Shown: in pieces, positions 26,200 through 34,213 of the stretch
Layout of the letters: every line of letters begins with the position of its first letter
Position numbering within the stretch: the first letter of the stretch is position 1
Assembly (NCBI GenBank): GCA_000341795.1
Contig: AODO01000063.1
Span: 1 to 64,000, forward strand
Reading direction: 5' to 3'
DNA length: 64,000 nt
From: Rhodococcus triatomae BKS 15-14
GTDB lineage: Bacteria; Actinomycetota; Actinomycetes; Mycobacteriales; Mycobacteriaceae
The notes under the pieces: model-generated
The model's database searches: none
The model's input: only the letters and a program-made list of their open reading frames with translations
Told to the model about the DNA's origin: nothing
Program-made: the position numbers and the translations under genes

Positions 26200-26701
26200 C
26201 TCTCAGTCAGTTCTCTTCTCTTCCATCCATTCCATCTCTCGCCATCCCAAGCGCTTCTCTCGCGCTCTCACGGCGCTCAGATCAGGCTGGCGCGCGCGCC
26301 GACGCGGCGCCCAGTCCAGCGCGCCATTTCTCGGACCTTTCGCGACCTGCTGGCGCCTGCGCTACTTACGGTCACTTCTCGCAGGCGAACGTGAGGACAT
26401 CGGCACCGAGGCGAATTCGCAACAACGGTGTGGCCCGTTCGCTTGGATACGCGAACAGCAACGCGAGGATGCTGCGGTCTCCTGTGAGTACTCGAACTGA
26501 CAGGGACCCCAAATCCTGGATTGAACGGTCGGATCGTGAGCGGATGGCCGCCGCAGTGAAGGAGATCGGTTGGAGCAGACTCCCCCACCCGCAGACAATC
26601 TTGTCAACGACCGGACACACTCGACTGCGGGGACGATCCTAGGCATGGTTCGATGCACCTGAGTTGCTCACCCGGAACCCGGAACGAGACTCCCGCCGCT
26701 G
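26200..26701. other. Gene-free interval after tRNA-Gly
   Basis: About 500 bases hold no convincing gene: the short open frames lack ribosome sites and recognisable products. It starts with a pyrimidine-rich stretch (TTCTCTTCTCTTCC) and is less GC-biased than its surroundings. No repeat of the tRNA 3' end was found within the window by eye. Confidence 0.5.
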
Positions 26702-27412
26702 TCAGTCGCGCTCCCCCAGGACGAACGCGATCACTGCGATGCGCGTGTCGTCCAAATCGAGGAACGCCGCGATGCGTTCGTCGTCGTAACCGGCGACGGC
26801 GCATCCGGCGAGTCCCACTGCCTCGGCTGCGAGGTACAGATTCTGTACCTGGATTCCGGCATCGACGTGCACGGTCCGGTACTGCCGCAGCGCATACTTG
26901 GCGAAGACGACGTCCAACCGCGCCGCCAGTACGACGGCCACAGGGAAGCGTTCCGCGAACTCCGGTTGCAGAAGGCACGCGGCGAAGGCATCACCGACGG
27001 TCCCCGTTCGGATGGGCTCGAGGTGCGAGCCCCGGTACTTGTACACACCGTCGGGCAACAGATTCCGATCACCGAGGGCGACCACCACATACTGTTCCAG
27101 CGACGCCATGCCGCCCGCGCTCGGCGAAGAAGCGGACGCGTGGTGCAATACCGTCGCCAGCGCTGCAGGTGACAACGGCCGAGATGCCGAGCCGTATCTG
27201 CTGCGGCGCGACATCAGCACCTCCCCCACTTCTCTTGCCGGGAGACGCCCGGGTTCGGGCAGCGAGACGAGCCCGGGGTTGCCGTGCCGTCCTGGCAGGT
27301 TCTCCGCGTCGAACGCACGGCCCGGCGGAGGTACCGTCCGCTCCAGTGCCCGGTGCAGTTTCCGGGCCGCGACGAGACGGCCCTCCGCCGTCGTGATCTC
27401 CGAATCAGCCAC
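26702..27412 (-). CDS. SagB/ThcOx-type FMN dehydrogenase (azoline oxidase)
   Basis: A 236-residue nitroreductase-fold enzyme that in TOMM pathways oxidises thiazolines/oxazolines to aromatic azoles using FMN. Features: VLMSRRSRYGSASRPLSPAALATVLHHA (FMN-binding Arg-Ser start), SPSAGGMASLEQYVV, and the late VHVDAGIQVQNLYLAAEAVGLAGCAV helix and loop. The GTG start overlaps the stop of the binding-lipoprotein gene by eight bases, so it is the fifth gene of the transporter operon. With the E1-like and YcaO genes on the other strand it completes a TOMM synthetase set. Confidence 0.8.
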   Translation of the reverse strand: MADSEITTAEGRLVAARKLHRALERTVPPPGRAFDAENLPGRHGNPGLVSLPEPGRLPAREVGEVLMSRRSRYGSASRPLSPAALATVLHHASASSPSAGGMASLEQYVVVALGDRNLLPDGVYKYRGSHLEPIRTGTVGDAFAACLLQPEFAERFPVAVVLAARLDVVFAKYALRQYRTVHVDAGIQVQNLYLAAEAVGLAGCAVAGYDDERIAAFLDLDDTRIAVIAFVLGERD

Positions 27413-28376
27413 GCGGGTGCAGGAGTTCGCTCAGCTCGGCAGCGCCGTCGACGGACCTGAGCTCGCCGGCAAACACGGCTTCCGGAACGGCATGAATGCG
27501 ATTCTGCGCAGCGGCAGGTGTTCCGGCGAACAGTGTCCGAGCATCCTCCTCGGCCGCGGCGGGGTCGGCGTCGGCCCCGTGGACGACGACGATGACATCG
27601 GGGCGCTTCTCGATGATCGACTCGGTGGAGACCTGCCCGAAGTACTTCCCCGCGGGGAGTTCGTCCTCGAACAGGTTCTGCCCGCCGGCCGCGCCGAGGA
27701 CGCTGCTGTACAGGCCCCGCGCCAACGCGTACGACTGCCCCTCGGCCACCTGCACCATCACCGTCCGCGTCGGGCTCTGCCCGGAGATCCGATCGCTGAC
27801 GGCGTCGAGCGTCGTCTGCGCCTCATCGGCCAGTTCTGCTGCCCGATCCGGCTTTCCGAGCAGTCTGCCGAGCGAGTCGAGGTCGGAGAACACGTCGTCG
27901 ATGCGTCCCTCGGTCACCTCCTGGTGGCAGTAGCCGCTGTTCACGAAGATCGGGATCCCCAGCTCCGCCAGCTCGTCCATCGTCTGCATTCGTTCGCCGT
28001 CGAACCAGTACTCACCGTCCGAGACGATGAGATCGGGACGCGCGGAGACGACGGCCTCCTTCGCGGGGACACCGGTGCTCAGCACCGGGATCGCGGCGAA
28101 CTCGTCGGCCAGCTCGGGACTGGGTGCGGACAGGTTGGTGTTGGACTGGCCGACGACGGCATCCGCGGCGCCGAGTTCGATCAGCAGTTCGGTCATCGAC
28201 GGGTACAGGGACAGGATCCGCTCGGGGGTGCCGGGGACGCTGACGTCGCGGTCGCAGTTGGTGACCGTGACGGCGTCGGCTTCCGCTGGAGTGTCCGGGG
28301 TCGCGGACGTGGATGCGCACCCGCCGATCGTGAGGGCCACGGCGGCGAGGCCTGGTGCGAGGAAGACCTTCTTCAT
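27405..28376 (-). CDS. FecB/FhuD-type metal-chelate binding lipoprotein
   Basis: A 323-residue periplasmic-binding-type protein anchored by a lipobox (ALTIGGC, Cys near residue 20). The two-lobe fold with a rigid helix is evident: CDRDVSVPGTPERILSLYPSMTELLIELGAADAVVGQ, then ARPDLIVSDGEYW, then RPDVIVVVHGADAD. These proteins capture ferric siderophores, haem or cobalamin. It is coupled by 4-base overlap to the ATPase gene. Next to a peptide-modification cluster, its natural ligand is more likely a metal complex of that peptide; this is inference. Confidence 0.85.
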   Translation of the reverse strand: MKKVFLAPGLAAVALTIGGCASTSATPDTPAEADAVTVTNCDRDVSVPGTPERILSLYPSMTELLIELGAADAVVGQSNTNLSAPSPELADEFAAIPVLSTGVPAKEAVVSARPDLIVSDGEYWFDGERMQTMDELAELGIPIFVNSGYCHQEVTEGRIDDVFSDLDSLGRLLGKPDRAAELADEAQTTLDAVSDRISGQSPTRTVMVQVAEGQSYALARGLYSSVLGAAGGQNLFEDELPAGKYFGQVSTESIIEKRPDVIVVVHGADADPAAAEEDARTLFAGTPAAAQNRIHAVPEAVFAGELRSVDGAAELSELLHPRG

Positions 28377-29185
28377 GTCGCTACTTTCGTGTCGTTGGTT
28401 GGGGGACTTGGGGTGTCGGCGGGAGCGAACGACAGCTGTAGACGGCCGGTCAGCGGGTGGTCGCCGCAGTGGACGCGGACACCGAACACCGCGGAGAGCA
28501 GATCGCTGTCCAGTACGTCGCGGGTGTCGCCGTCCGCGACGATGCGACCCTGATCGATCAGGACGATTCGGTCGCAGTACGCGGCGGCGAGCGTCAGCTC
28601 GTGCACTGCCATGACGGTGGTCACGCCCAGTCCGGCGACGAGCTCCATGATCTCGAGCTGTGCGCGAATGTCCAGGTGGTTGGTGGGTTCGTCGAGGACG
28701 AGCACCGTGGGCTGTTGGGCGAGCGCGCGGGCCAGCAGGACGCGCTGCTTCTCCCCTCCGGAGAGCTCGGACATCGGGCGGTTCGTGTGTTCACCCATCC
28801 CGACTCGCGCGAGCGCATCCTCGACGACGGCGACGTCGCCTCGTGTGTCACCGCGACCGATCCGGTGATGCGGGGTACGTCCCGTCATCACGACTTCGCC
28901 CACGGTGAAGGCGAACTCGCTCGGGCGCTCCTGGCCGACGACCGCAAGGGTGCGCGCGAGCCTCCGGGGTGTGAGATCACGCCAGACGTCCGACCCACCG
29001 ACGAGCACCACGCCGGCGTCCGGCTCGACCACGCGGTACAGGCTCCGGAGCAGGGTCGACTTGCCGCTGCCGTTGGGTCCGACGAGTCCGATGATCGTGC
29101 CGCTCGTGACGGCGAGGTCGATACCGGTCAGCACCACTCGGGGACCTCGCCGAACGACGAGGTCGTGCGCGCTCACGTCGGTCAT
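28373..29185 (-). CDS. FecE/FhuC-type ABC transporter ATPase
   Basis: 270 residues with Walker A GPNGSGKST, signature LSGGEKQRVLLARALAQ, Walker B VLVLDEPTNHLD and the H-loop AVHELTLAAAYCDR. It belongs to the siderophore/cobalamin importer subclass. It drives uptake through the permease encoded immediately upstream, and the start/stop overlaps on both sides are four bases, implying stoichiometric translation. Confidence 0.92.
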   Translation of the reverse strand: MTDVSAHDLVVRRGPRVVLTGIDLAVTSGTIIGLVGPNGSGKSTLLRSLYRVVEPDAGVVLVGGSDVWRDLTPRRLARTLAVVGQERPSEFAFTVGEVVMTGRTPHHRIGRGDTRGDVAVVEDALARVGMGEHTNRPMSELSGGEKQRVLLARALAQQPTVLVLDEPTNHLDIRAQLEIMELVAGLGVTTVMAVHELTLAAAYCDRIVLIDQGRIVADGDTRDVLDSDLLSAVFGVRVHCGDHPLTGRLQLSFAPADTPSPPTNDTKVAT

Positions 29186-30243
29186 TCCGGACCTGCCTCA
29201 CGTCGCATCAACCAGAGGAAGAACGGCGCCCCGAGGACCGCGGTGATGATGCCGAGCGGCAGCTCGTTCGGGGCGTCCAGGGTGCGGGCGGCCAGATCGA
29301 CCGCGACGAGGAACACCGCACCCGTCAGTGCCGACGCCGGCAGCAGCCGTCGGTGGTCGGCGCCGACGAGGAGACGCACGGCGTGCGGGACGAGAAGCCC
29401 GACGAAGCCGATTCCTCCTGCGACAGCCACGACGACACCGGTCAGCAGAGACGCGACGACGAGCAGAATCCATCGCGTGCGTCGCACGTCGACGCCGACT
29501 GTCGCCGCACTCTCGTCCCCGAGAGACAGCGCGTTGAGCGGGCGGGCGTAGGCGAACAAGACGGCGGTGCCCGCTGCGACGGCGACGAGCGGGACGGCCA
29601 ACTCCGACCACGACGCTCCAGACACGGACCCCAGGAGCCAGAACAGAACTCCCGACAGCTGGGTCGGGTCGGTGCGGAGCTGAACGTAACTCGTTGCCGC
29701 GGAGAGCAGGTACCCGATGGCCACGCCCGAGAGGACCATCCTGACGGGTACGAGGGTGCCTGCCCGCCGCCCGAGGACGAGAACGGCCGCGAGTGCAGCC
29801 AGTGCGCCGAGGAACGCGGCCGTCGGAACACCCACCACCGCCGCGCCGGCCCCGACCGACATCACCAGGACCGCCCCGAGCGAGGCTCCGGCACCGACAC
29901 CGAGAACGTAGGGATCGGCGATCGGGTTGCGGACGACGGCCTGGAGGACGGCGCCGGCGAGCGCGAGACCGGTGCCCGCGACGCAAGCGAGAACGACCCG
30001 CGGAAGCCTCAGGTCCCACACGATCCGGTCGAGAATCGGATCGACGGTCCAGTCGGTACCCGGGACGTGCGCCCACACCACACCGACGACATCCGCGGCA
30101 GCGACGTCGGCCGCACCGATGCAGACGGCCAGCACCGTGATCAGGACGAGCGCGAGCACCATGGCCACGAGGAATCCCGCGTACCGCGAACCGGAGAAGG
30201 GATGCGGCGGGCGAGTGCCCGGCCTCGCGGACAGTGCGGTCAC
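29182..30243 (-). CDS. FecCD/BtuC-type ABC transporter permease
   Basis: 353 residues from a GTG (VTALSARPG) that overlaps the stop of the MFS gene. About ten transmembrane helices with family segments LRLPRVVLACVAGTGLALAGAVLQAVVRNPIADPYVLG near the start, FWLLGSVSGASW in the middle, GGIGFVGLLVPHAVRLLVG and the C-terminal ELPLGIITAVLGAPFFLWLM. A single permease gene suggests a homodimer. It imports a metal chelate or corrinoid. Confidence 0.9.
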   Translation of the reverse strand: MTALSARPGTRPPHPFSGSRYAGFLVAMVLALVLITVLAVCIGAADVAAADVVGVVWAHVPGTDWTVDPILDRIVWDLRLPRVVLACVAGTGLALAGAVLQAVVRNPIADPYVLGVGAGASLGAVLVMSVGAGAAVVGVPTAAFLGALAALAAVLVLGRRAGTLVPVRMVLSGVAIGYLLSAATSYVQLRTDPTQLSGVLFWLLGSVSGASWSELAVPLVAVAAGTAVLFAYARPLNALSLGDESAATVGVDVRRTRWILLVVASLLTGVVVAVAGGIGFVGLLVPHAVRLLVGADHRRLLPASALTGAVFLVAVDLAARTLDAPNELPLGIITAVLGAPFFLWLMRREAGPE

Positions 30244-31511
30244 TCCGCCACCTCCGCGAGCAGGCGTGAGATGTCGCCGTGCGTCCGCAGCGGCGAACAC
30301 CACGCAACGACTGCGGTGACACCCAGGCACACCACCGCGGCGGCATACGCGCTGCGGACGTCGGACATCTGGGCGATCACCCCTGCCCCGACTGCGCCGA
30401 GGGGCGTGCCACCCCAGGCGATCATTCTGGCGGTCGTGTTCACCCGCCCCTGCAGCCTGTCCGGGGTCAGTTGCTGACGGACACCGATTCCGTTGAGGAT
30501 CGCGCACGTCGCCGCCCACGAGTACACGACCAGCGCGGGGAGCGCGAGCGTGAGTCCGTCGGCGACGAGTACCCCGACGAGCGCAACCGTCCCCGTCGCA
30601 TAGGCGGCGATGGAGATGGCGCCGACCCGGTATCGCCTGCCGAGTCGGGGAACGGACACCGCGGCGGCGAGACCGCCGAGGGCCACCGCCGTCCAGATCA
30701 CTCCCAACGCCGGACCCTCCGCCTCGACACCCAGTTGCGTCCGGGCGTAGACCACGAGCAATGACGTCACTGCGCCCTGCGCCAGCGAATTACCGAATCC
30801 GAGGAACGTCAACGGGCACAGCAGGGTGTGGCGGCGAAGGAAACTCAGTCCTTCGCGGATGTCCGTGAGGACGGTCGGCTTGGGTCCGCCGGCGCGGGGT
30901 ACCACGGGTAGTCGCCGGGTCGCGGCAGCGATCAGTGCGGCGGCAAGTACGTAGGATGCGCCGTCGATCCCCAGCGCCCACGCCGGGCCGATCACGCCGA
31001 TCACCAGACCCGCGACGGCGGGCACGCTCACGTCGGCGACCGTGCTCGCCGTCCACAGGGCACCGTTCGCGGCCGGGAGGGCCGAACGGCCGACGATCTG
31101 TGGGAGCGCGCCGAACGCAGCCGCGTCGAACCACACGAACGCGGTGCCGATGCCGAAGGCGACCGCGATGACGTGCGCGGCGGCGAGGCTGCCGAGCGCG
31201 GAGGCGCCGGGCACGCTCAGGAGGGCGGCGCTCGCGCAGGCCTGCGCCGTCAGCATCACGGCCCGGCGATTCGTGCGGTCGGCGACGGCGCCGGCGACGA
31301 ATCCGAACAGGAGGTACGGCGCGACGGCCCCGGTGGTGGTGATCGACGTCGCCAGCGGCGATCCGGTCAGGTCGTACACCAGCAACGGCAGCGCGATCGT
31401 GGACACGGCAGCGCCGGCCACCGCGACGGTGCGCGCGGTCAGGAAGAGCCTGAACGACGTGTTGCGCCACACGCTCGGCTCCGACGCCGTCGCGCTCTCG
31501 CGTTGGCCCAT
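30240..31511 (-). CDS. MFS transporter, siderophore-exporter (EntS-like) type
   Basis: 423 residues and twelve predicted helices. Typical EntS/MFS_3 features: FRLFLTARTVAVAGAAVSTIALPLLVYDLTGSPLA, the basic loop AVADRTNRRAVML, and QLTPDRLQGRVNTTARMIAWG after helix 9. EntS-like proteins export enterobactin-type siderophores. It is the first gene of the reverse operon and starts 79 bases from the dyad operator that also faces the precursor peptide gene, so export, import and synthesis are likely controlled together. Confidence 0.82.
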   Translation of the reverse strand: MGQRESATASEPSVWRNTSFRLFLTARTVAVAGAAVSTIALPLLVYDLTGSPLATSITTTGAVAPYLLFGFVAGAVADRTNRRAVMLTAQACASAALLSVPGASALGSLAAAHVIAVAFGIGTAFVWFDAAAFGALPQIVGRSALPAANGALWTASTVADVSVPAVAGLVIGVIGPAWALGIDGASYVLAAALIAAATRRLPVVPRAGGPKPTVLTDIREGLSFLRRHTLLCPLTFLGFGNSLAQGAVTSLLVVYARTQLGVEAEGPALGVIWTAVALGGLAAAVSVPRLGRRYRVGAISIAAYATGTVALVGVLVADGLTLALPALVVYSWAATCAILNGIGVRQQLTPDRLQGRVNTTARMIAWGGTPLGAVGAGVIAQMSDVRSAYAAAVVCLGVTAVVAWCSPLRTHGDISRLLAEVAE

Positions 31512-31589
31512 GACACCTCGCCTTCCGAATCATGCACGCCCACTTACGTGTTGCGTGTGGGTATCGCATACCCATAACGTTCCGAGATA

Positions 31590-31612
31590 GTAATGGAAAC
31601 CGTTTCCATTAC
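31590..31612. promoter_or_regulatory. Zur-like dyad operator between the two metallophore-type operons
   Basis: An almost perfect inverted repeat: GTAATGGAAAC, then a central base, then GTTTCCATTAC on the other side; the 21-bp core is 31591-31611. The TAATG-x11-CATTA spacing and A/T-rich inner arms fit my recollection of mycobacterial Zur boxes (TGAAAA...TTTTCA). It ends where the ribosome site GGAAGGAG of the precursor gene begins and is the only dyad in the divergent promoter, so it probably controls both operons. A related 21-bp dyad is at 46440-46460. Confidence 0.65.
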
Positions 31613-31626
31613 GGAAGGAGAAGTTC

Positions 31627-31815
31627 ATGCACTCTTTCGAGTTCGAATCCATCCAGGCGTCGGCACCGGTCAACGCTCTGCAGGGCGTCGGCACGAACGC
31701 ACTGGTCGACAGCCCGTTCACCTTCGAATCGGTCGCCGACGCGGCACCGGTCAACGCGCTGCAGGGCGTCGGTACCAACGCGCTGGTCGACAGCCCGTTC
31801 ACGTACGAGTCCTGA
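31627..31815 (+). CDS. RiPP (TOMM) precursor peptide with tandem repeat
   Basis: A 62-residue peptide preceded by the strong ribosome site GGAAGGAG. It begins MHSFE, then has two 27-residue units (residues 6-32 and 33-59), each FES(I/V) plus four residues, then PVNALQGVGTNALVDSPFT, and finishes YES. The units differ only in residues 4-7. There is no Cys; each unit offers Ser and Thr for cyclodehydration to oxazoline or methyloxazoline, besides Asn, Asp and Glu. No double-Gly leader or export signal is present. Its position at the head of an operon encoding E1-like and YcaO proteins identifies it as their substrate. Which part is leader and which is core is unclear. Confidence 0.82.
   Translation: MHSFEFESIQASAPVNALQGVGTNALVDSPFTFESVADAAPVNALQGVGTNALVDSPFTYES
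31642..31803 (+). repeat. Two 81-bp direct repeats inside the precursor gene
   Basis: Unit 1 is 31642-31722 and unit 2 is 31723-31803, in frame. They are nearly identical at the DNA level apart from synonymous third-position changes and the short variable segment, so the duplication is recent or under strong constraint. Confidence 0.9.
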
Positions 31816-31823
31816 GCTGATGC

Positions 31824-31855
31824 GTCCTCCCCGGCGACCGGTCGCCGGGGAGGAC
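31824..31855 (+). terminator. Perfect 32-base palindrome after the precursor gene
   Basis: GTCCTCCCCGGCGACC (31824-31839) is followed without a spacer by its exact complement (31840-31855), nine bases after the precursor stop. There is no T-run. In RiPP operons such a hairpin commonly attenuates read-through and protects the precursor message, giving more peptide than enzyme. Confidence 0.7.
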
Positions 31856-31889
31856 CGCTCTCGCCGCCCACGCCCGAAACGGAGACCGC

Positions 31890-32696
31890 ATGTACGCACT
31901 CGCCACCGGCCACGGCCTCTACCCCACACGCGACGGCACGTGGCACTACCTGACGACGACCGAGACCGCGGTCCGGATCGGCGCGCCCAGCGATCTCGTC
32001 GCGGAGGTCGACGCGCACCTCGGCGATCCGCGAATCCGGCTGACAGAGGGCGCGACACAACTCGCGGAAGCACTCGTCGCGCGCGGCGTACTGACGCCAG
32101 TGTCCGGCCCCGACCTGGAGTCGTCGCGCGCGCACCGAGTCGTCGTCGAGGGCTCCGGCATCGTCGCCGCGCTCATCGTCCGCGATCTGCGCGCCGCCTG
32201 CCCCCGGGGAACGGTCGTGGACACGGTCGACGCCCGCACCGTGACCGAGGAGATCGTGGCCGCCACGGACGTCCTCGTGAGCGTTGCGCCTGCGCTGCCC
32301 GACGCGCACTGGTCGACACTGGACCGGTGGTGCCGCCTGCACGGAACGGCTTGGCATCGAGCCACGGTCGAGGGAGGCGCGGTGAGCCTCGGCCCCTTCT
32401 CCACTTCGGACGGCGCGTCCTACACCGATCTTCGCCACCGCCGCCTCGCGGCCTCGGCTGTCGCCGACGATCTCGAGGACTGGTGGAAGCACCTGGACAC
32501 CAAACCGGCGGCGCCGTGGAACCCCCGCCCGGACTGCGCAGCCCACGTGGCTGCGCTTCTGGTCGCGGACATCCTGGCCTGGATGTCCGGGGAGACACCC
32601 CGGAACAGCAGGCGCCAACTGCGAATCGATCCCGTCACGGCGAACGTGACGGCCCACCCCGTGCTGCCGCTCCCCCTGGAGGTCGCGACCCCGTGA
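31890..32696 (+). CDS. E1-like / leader-binding partner protein of a TOMM cyclodehydratase
   Basis: 268 residues. The N-terminal 80 residues (YALATGHGLYPTRDGTWHYL, then TEGATQLAEALVARGVL) resemble the winged-helix leader-recognition domain (RRE) of TOMM C proteins. A Rossmann-like E1 core follows: RVVVEGSGIVAALIVRDL and TDVLVSVAPALPDA. No CxxC zinc pairs of ThiF/MoeB are visible, as in other ocin-ThiF-like partners. Its expected role is to bind the precursor and activate YcaO. The C-terminal PVLPLPLEVATP is Pro-rich. The stop overlaps the next start (GTGA). Confidence 0.72.
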   Translation: MYALATGHGLYPTRDGTWHYLTTTETAVRIGAPSDLVAEVDAHLGDPRIRLTEGATQLAEALVARGVLTPVSGPDLESSRAHRVVVEGSGIVAALIVRDLRAACPRGTVVDTVDARTVTEEIVAATDVLVSVAPALPDAHWSTLDRWCRLHGTAWHRATVEGGAVSLGPFSTSDGASYTDLRHRRLAASAVADDLEDWWKHLDTKPAAPWNPRPDCAAHVAALLVADILAWMSGETPRNSRRQLRIDPVTANVTAHPVLPLPLEVATP

Positions 32697-34213
32697 GACC
32701 CCGCGTGCAACTCGGCGTGGACGTCCCGACCCGCGACGGATGCGCACTCGCCACCGACGTCGTCCTTCCCACGACCCGGCCTGTCGGCGCCGTCGTGGTC
32801 CGCACCCCGTACGGACGGGGCAACCACACTGCCGAGGGATTGCACTGGGCCGCGCGAGGAATCGCCTTCGTGTGCCAGGATGTCCGCGGCCGACACGACT
32901 CCACGGGCGAGTGGGTGCCGTTCCGCCACGAGCGTGCCGACGCCGGAGCACTGCTCGATTGGCTGAGCCGGCAGGGCTGGTGCCCGGATCGGGTCGTCGC
33001 ATCCGGTTCCTCGTACGCCGCGGGCACCGCGTGGGCAGTGGCCGCCGAGGACTCGGCCGGACTCGTCACCGGGGTGGTGTCCAAGGTCCCGGTCCTCGGT
33101 ACCGACCGGGTCAAGCGAGATCCGAGCGGGATCGTCCGGTTGGCGGAGCACCTGTCCTGGTGGGGAGAACACGGCGCCTCGCGCGGGTCCCGACCCGGAT
33201 ACGTCTCCGCCGCGCTGCACACGGATCCCCGCTTGTTCGAACATCTTCCGGTCACCGGTCTCGCGGACAGGATCGGCCTCTCCGGGGACGCGGGGTGGAT
33301 GCTGCCCTTCCACCGCGCCACGGCAGCAGAGCCGTACGGAAGCGACGACTGCGTACCGCCCGAGGAGTTGGCGGCCCTCGACGTTGCGGGACTCCACATC
33401 GGCGGCTGGTTCGACGACATGGTCGACGAGACGATCCGTCACGCCGAGGTCGTCGGCTCCGCGCTCGTGACACGGCCGCCTCAGTCGGTCCTGATCGGCC
33501 CGTGGGATCACCGGATGGCTCCTCCCCGAACGACTGCGGCGCCCTCGAACGTCGGCCCGCGCGACCCGGCGTCGGCACAGGTCCGGTGGATCACGGACAC
33601 TCTCGCCGGATCACCACCGAGGTGGAACGACCTCTACGACATGGGAACCGGCCGCTGGTCGACGGCAGTTCCGGAGGACCGTGCGCCCACCACCACACGG
33701 TGGGTGGGCACCACCGCCGGCAGCCTCGTTCCACGACGCGACGTGGACGACGACACCGATTCGCGCCCGATGGGATTCGACCATCACCCTTTGCGACCGG
33801 ACGAGGGTCGGCTCGTGTGGACGAGCCCGCCGCTGAGCCGTCCCCTGCGCGTATGGGGTCGGCCCGTTCTGACCCTCGACGTTCGCACCGACACCGAAGC
33901 GGACTGGGTCGCCTGCGTCGACACGGAATCCGTTGGTGGCGAGCGAAGTCCGGTTGCCACAGGCTGCCGCAGCACCCGCGCCGCGGGGCGGGTGCGGATA
34001 CCGCTGACCGAGGTCCGGCGAACCCTCTGCGCGGGCGACCGAATCGTGCTCACTCTGTCGGGCGCCGACTTCCCGAGACTGGCCCGCAATCTGGGGGCGT
34101 CCGACCGATACACCGGCACCTCCGCCTCGCCGACCAACCAGGGCATCTCGTGCGGCGGGACGGATCCGGTACCCGCGCTCGACCTCCCTCTCACCGAACC
34201 GGAGCACCCATGA
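32693..34213 (+). CDS. S15/CocE-type alpha/beta hydrolase (possible maturation peptidase)
   Basis: 506 residues of the X-Pro dipeptidyl-peptidase (S15)/CocE/NonD family. N-terminal alpha/beta-hydrolase domain: TRDGCALATDVVLP, VVVRTPYGRGN, VCQDVRGRHDSTGEW, nucleophile Ser in ASGSSYAAGTAWA, then IGPWDHRM with the catalytic His. A C-terminal jelly-roll domain (LVWTSPPLSRPLRVWGRPVLTLDV) completes the family layout. GTG start overlapping the E1-like stop. Because both precursor units contain Ala-Pro just before VNALQ, a role in trimming X-Pro or in proteolytic maturation is attractive but unproven; esterase or amidase activity is also possible. Confidence 0.8.
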   Translation: MRPRVQLGVDVPTRDGCALATDVVLPTTRPVGAVVVRTPYGRGNHTAEGLHWAARGIAFVCQDVRGRHDSTGEWVPFRHERADAGALLDWLSRQGWCPDRVVASGSSYAAGTAWAVAAEDSAGLVTGVVSKVPVLGTDRVKRDPSGIVRLAEHLSWWGEHGASRGSRPGYVSAALHTDPRLFEHLPVTGLADRIGLSGDAGWMLPFHRATAAEPYGSDDCVPPEELAALDVAGLHIGGWFDDMVDETIRHAEVVGSALVTRPPQSVLIGPWDHRMAPPRTTAAPSNVGPRDPASAQVRWITDTLAGSPPRWNDLYDMGTGRWSTAVPEDRAPTTTRWVGTTAGSLVPRRDVDDDTDSRPMGFDHHPLRPDEGRLVWTSPPLSRPLRVWGRPVLTLDVRTDTEADWVACVDTESVGGERSPVATGCRSTRAAGRVRIPLTEVRRTLCAGDRIVLTLSGADFPRLARNLGASDRYTGTSASPTNQGISCGGTDPVPALDLPLTEPEHP

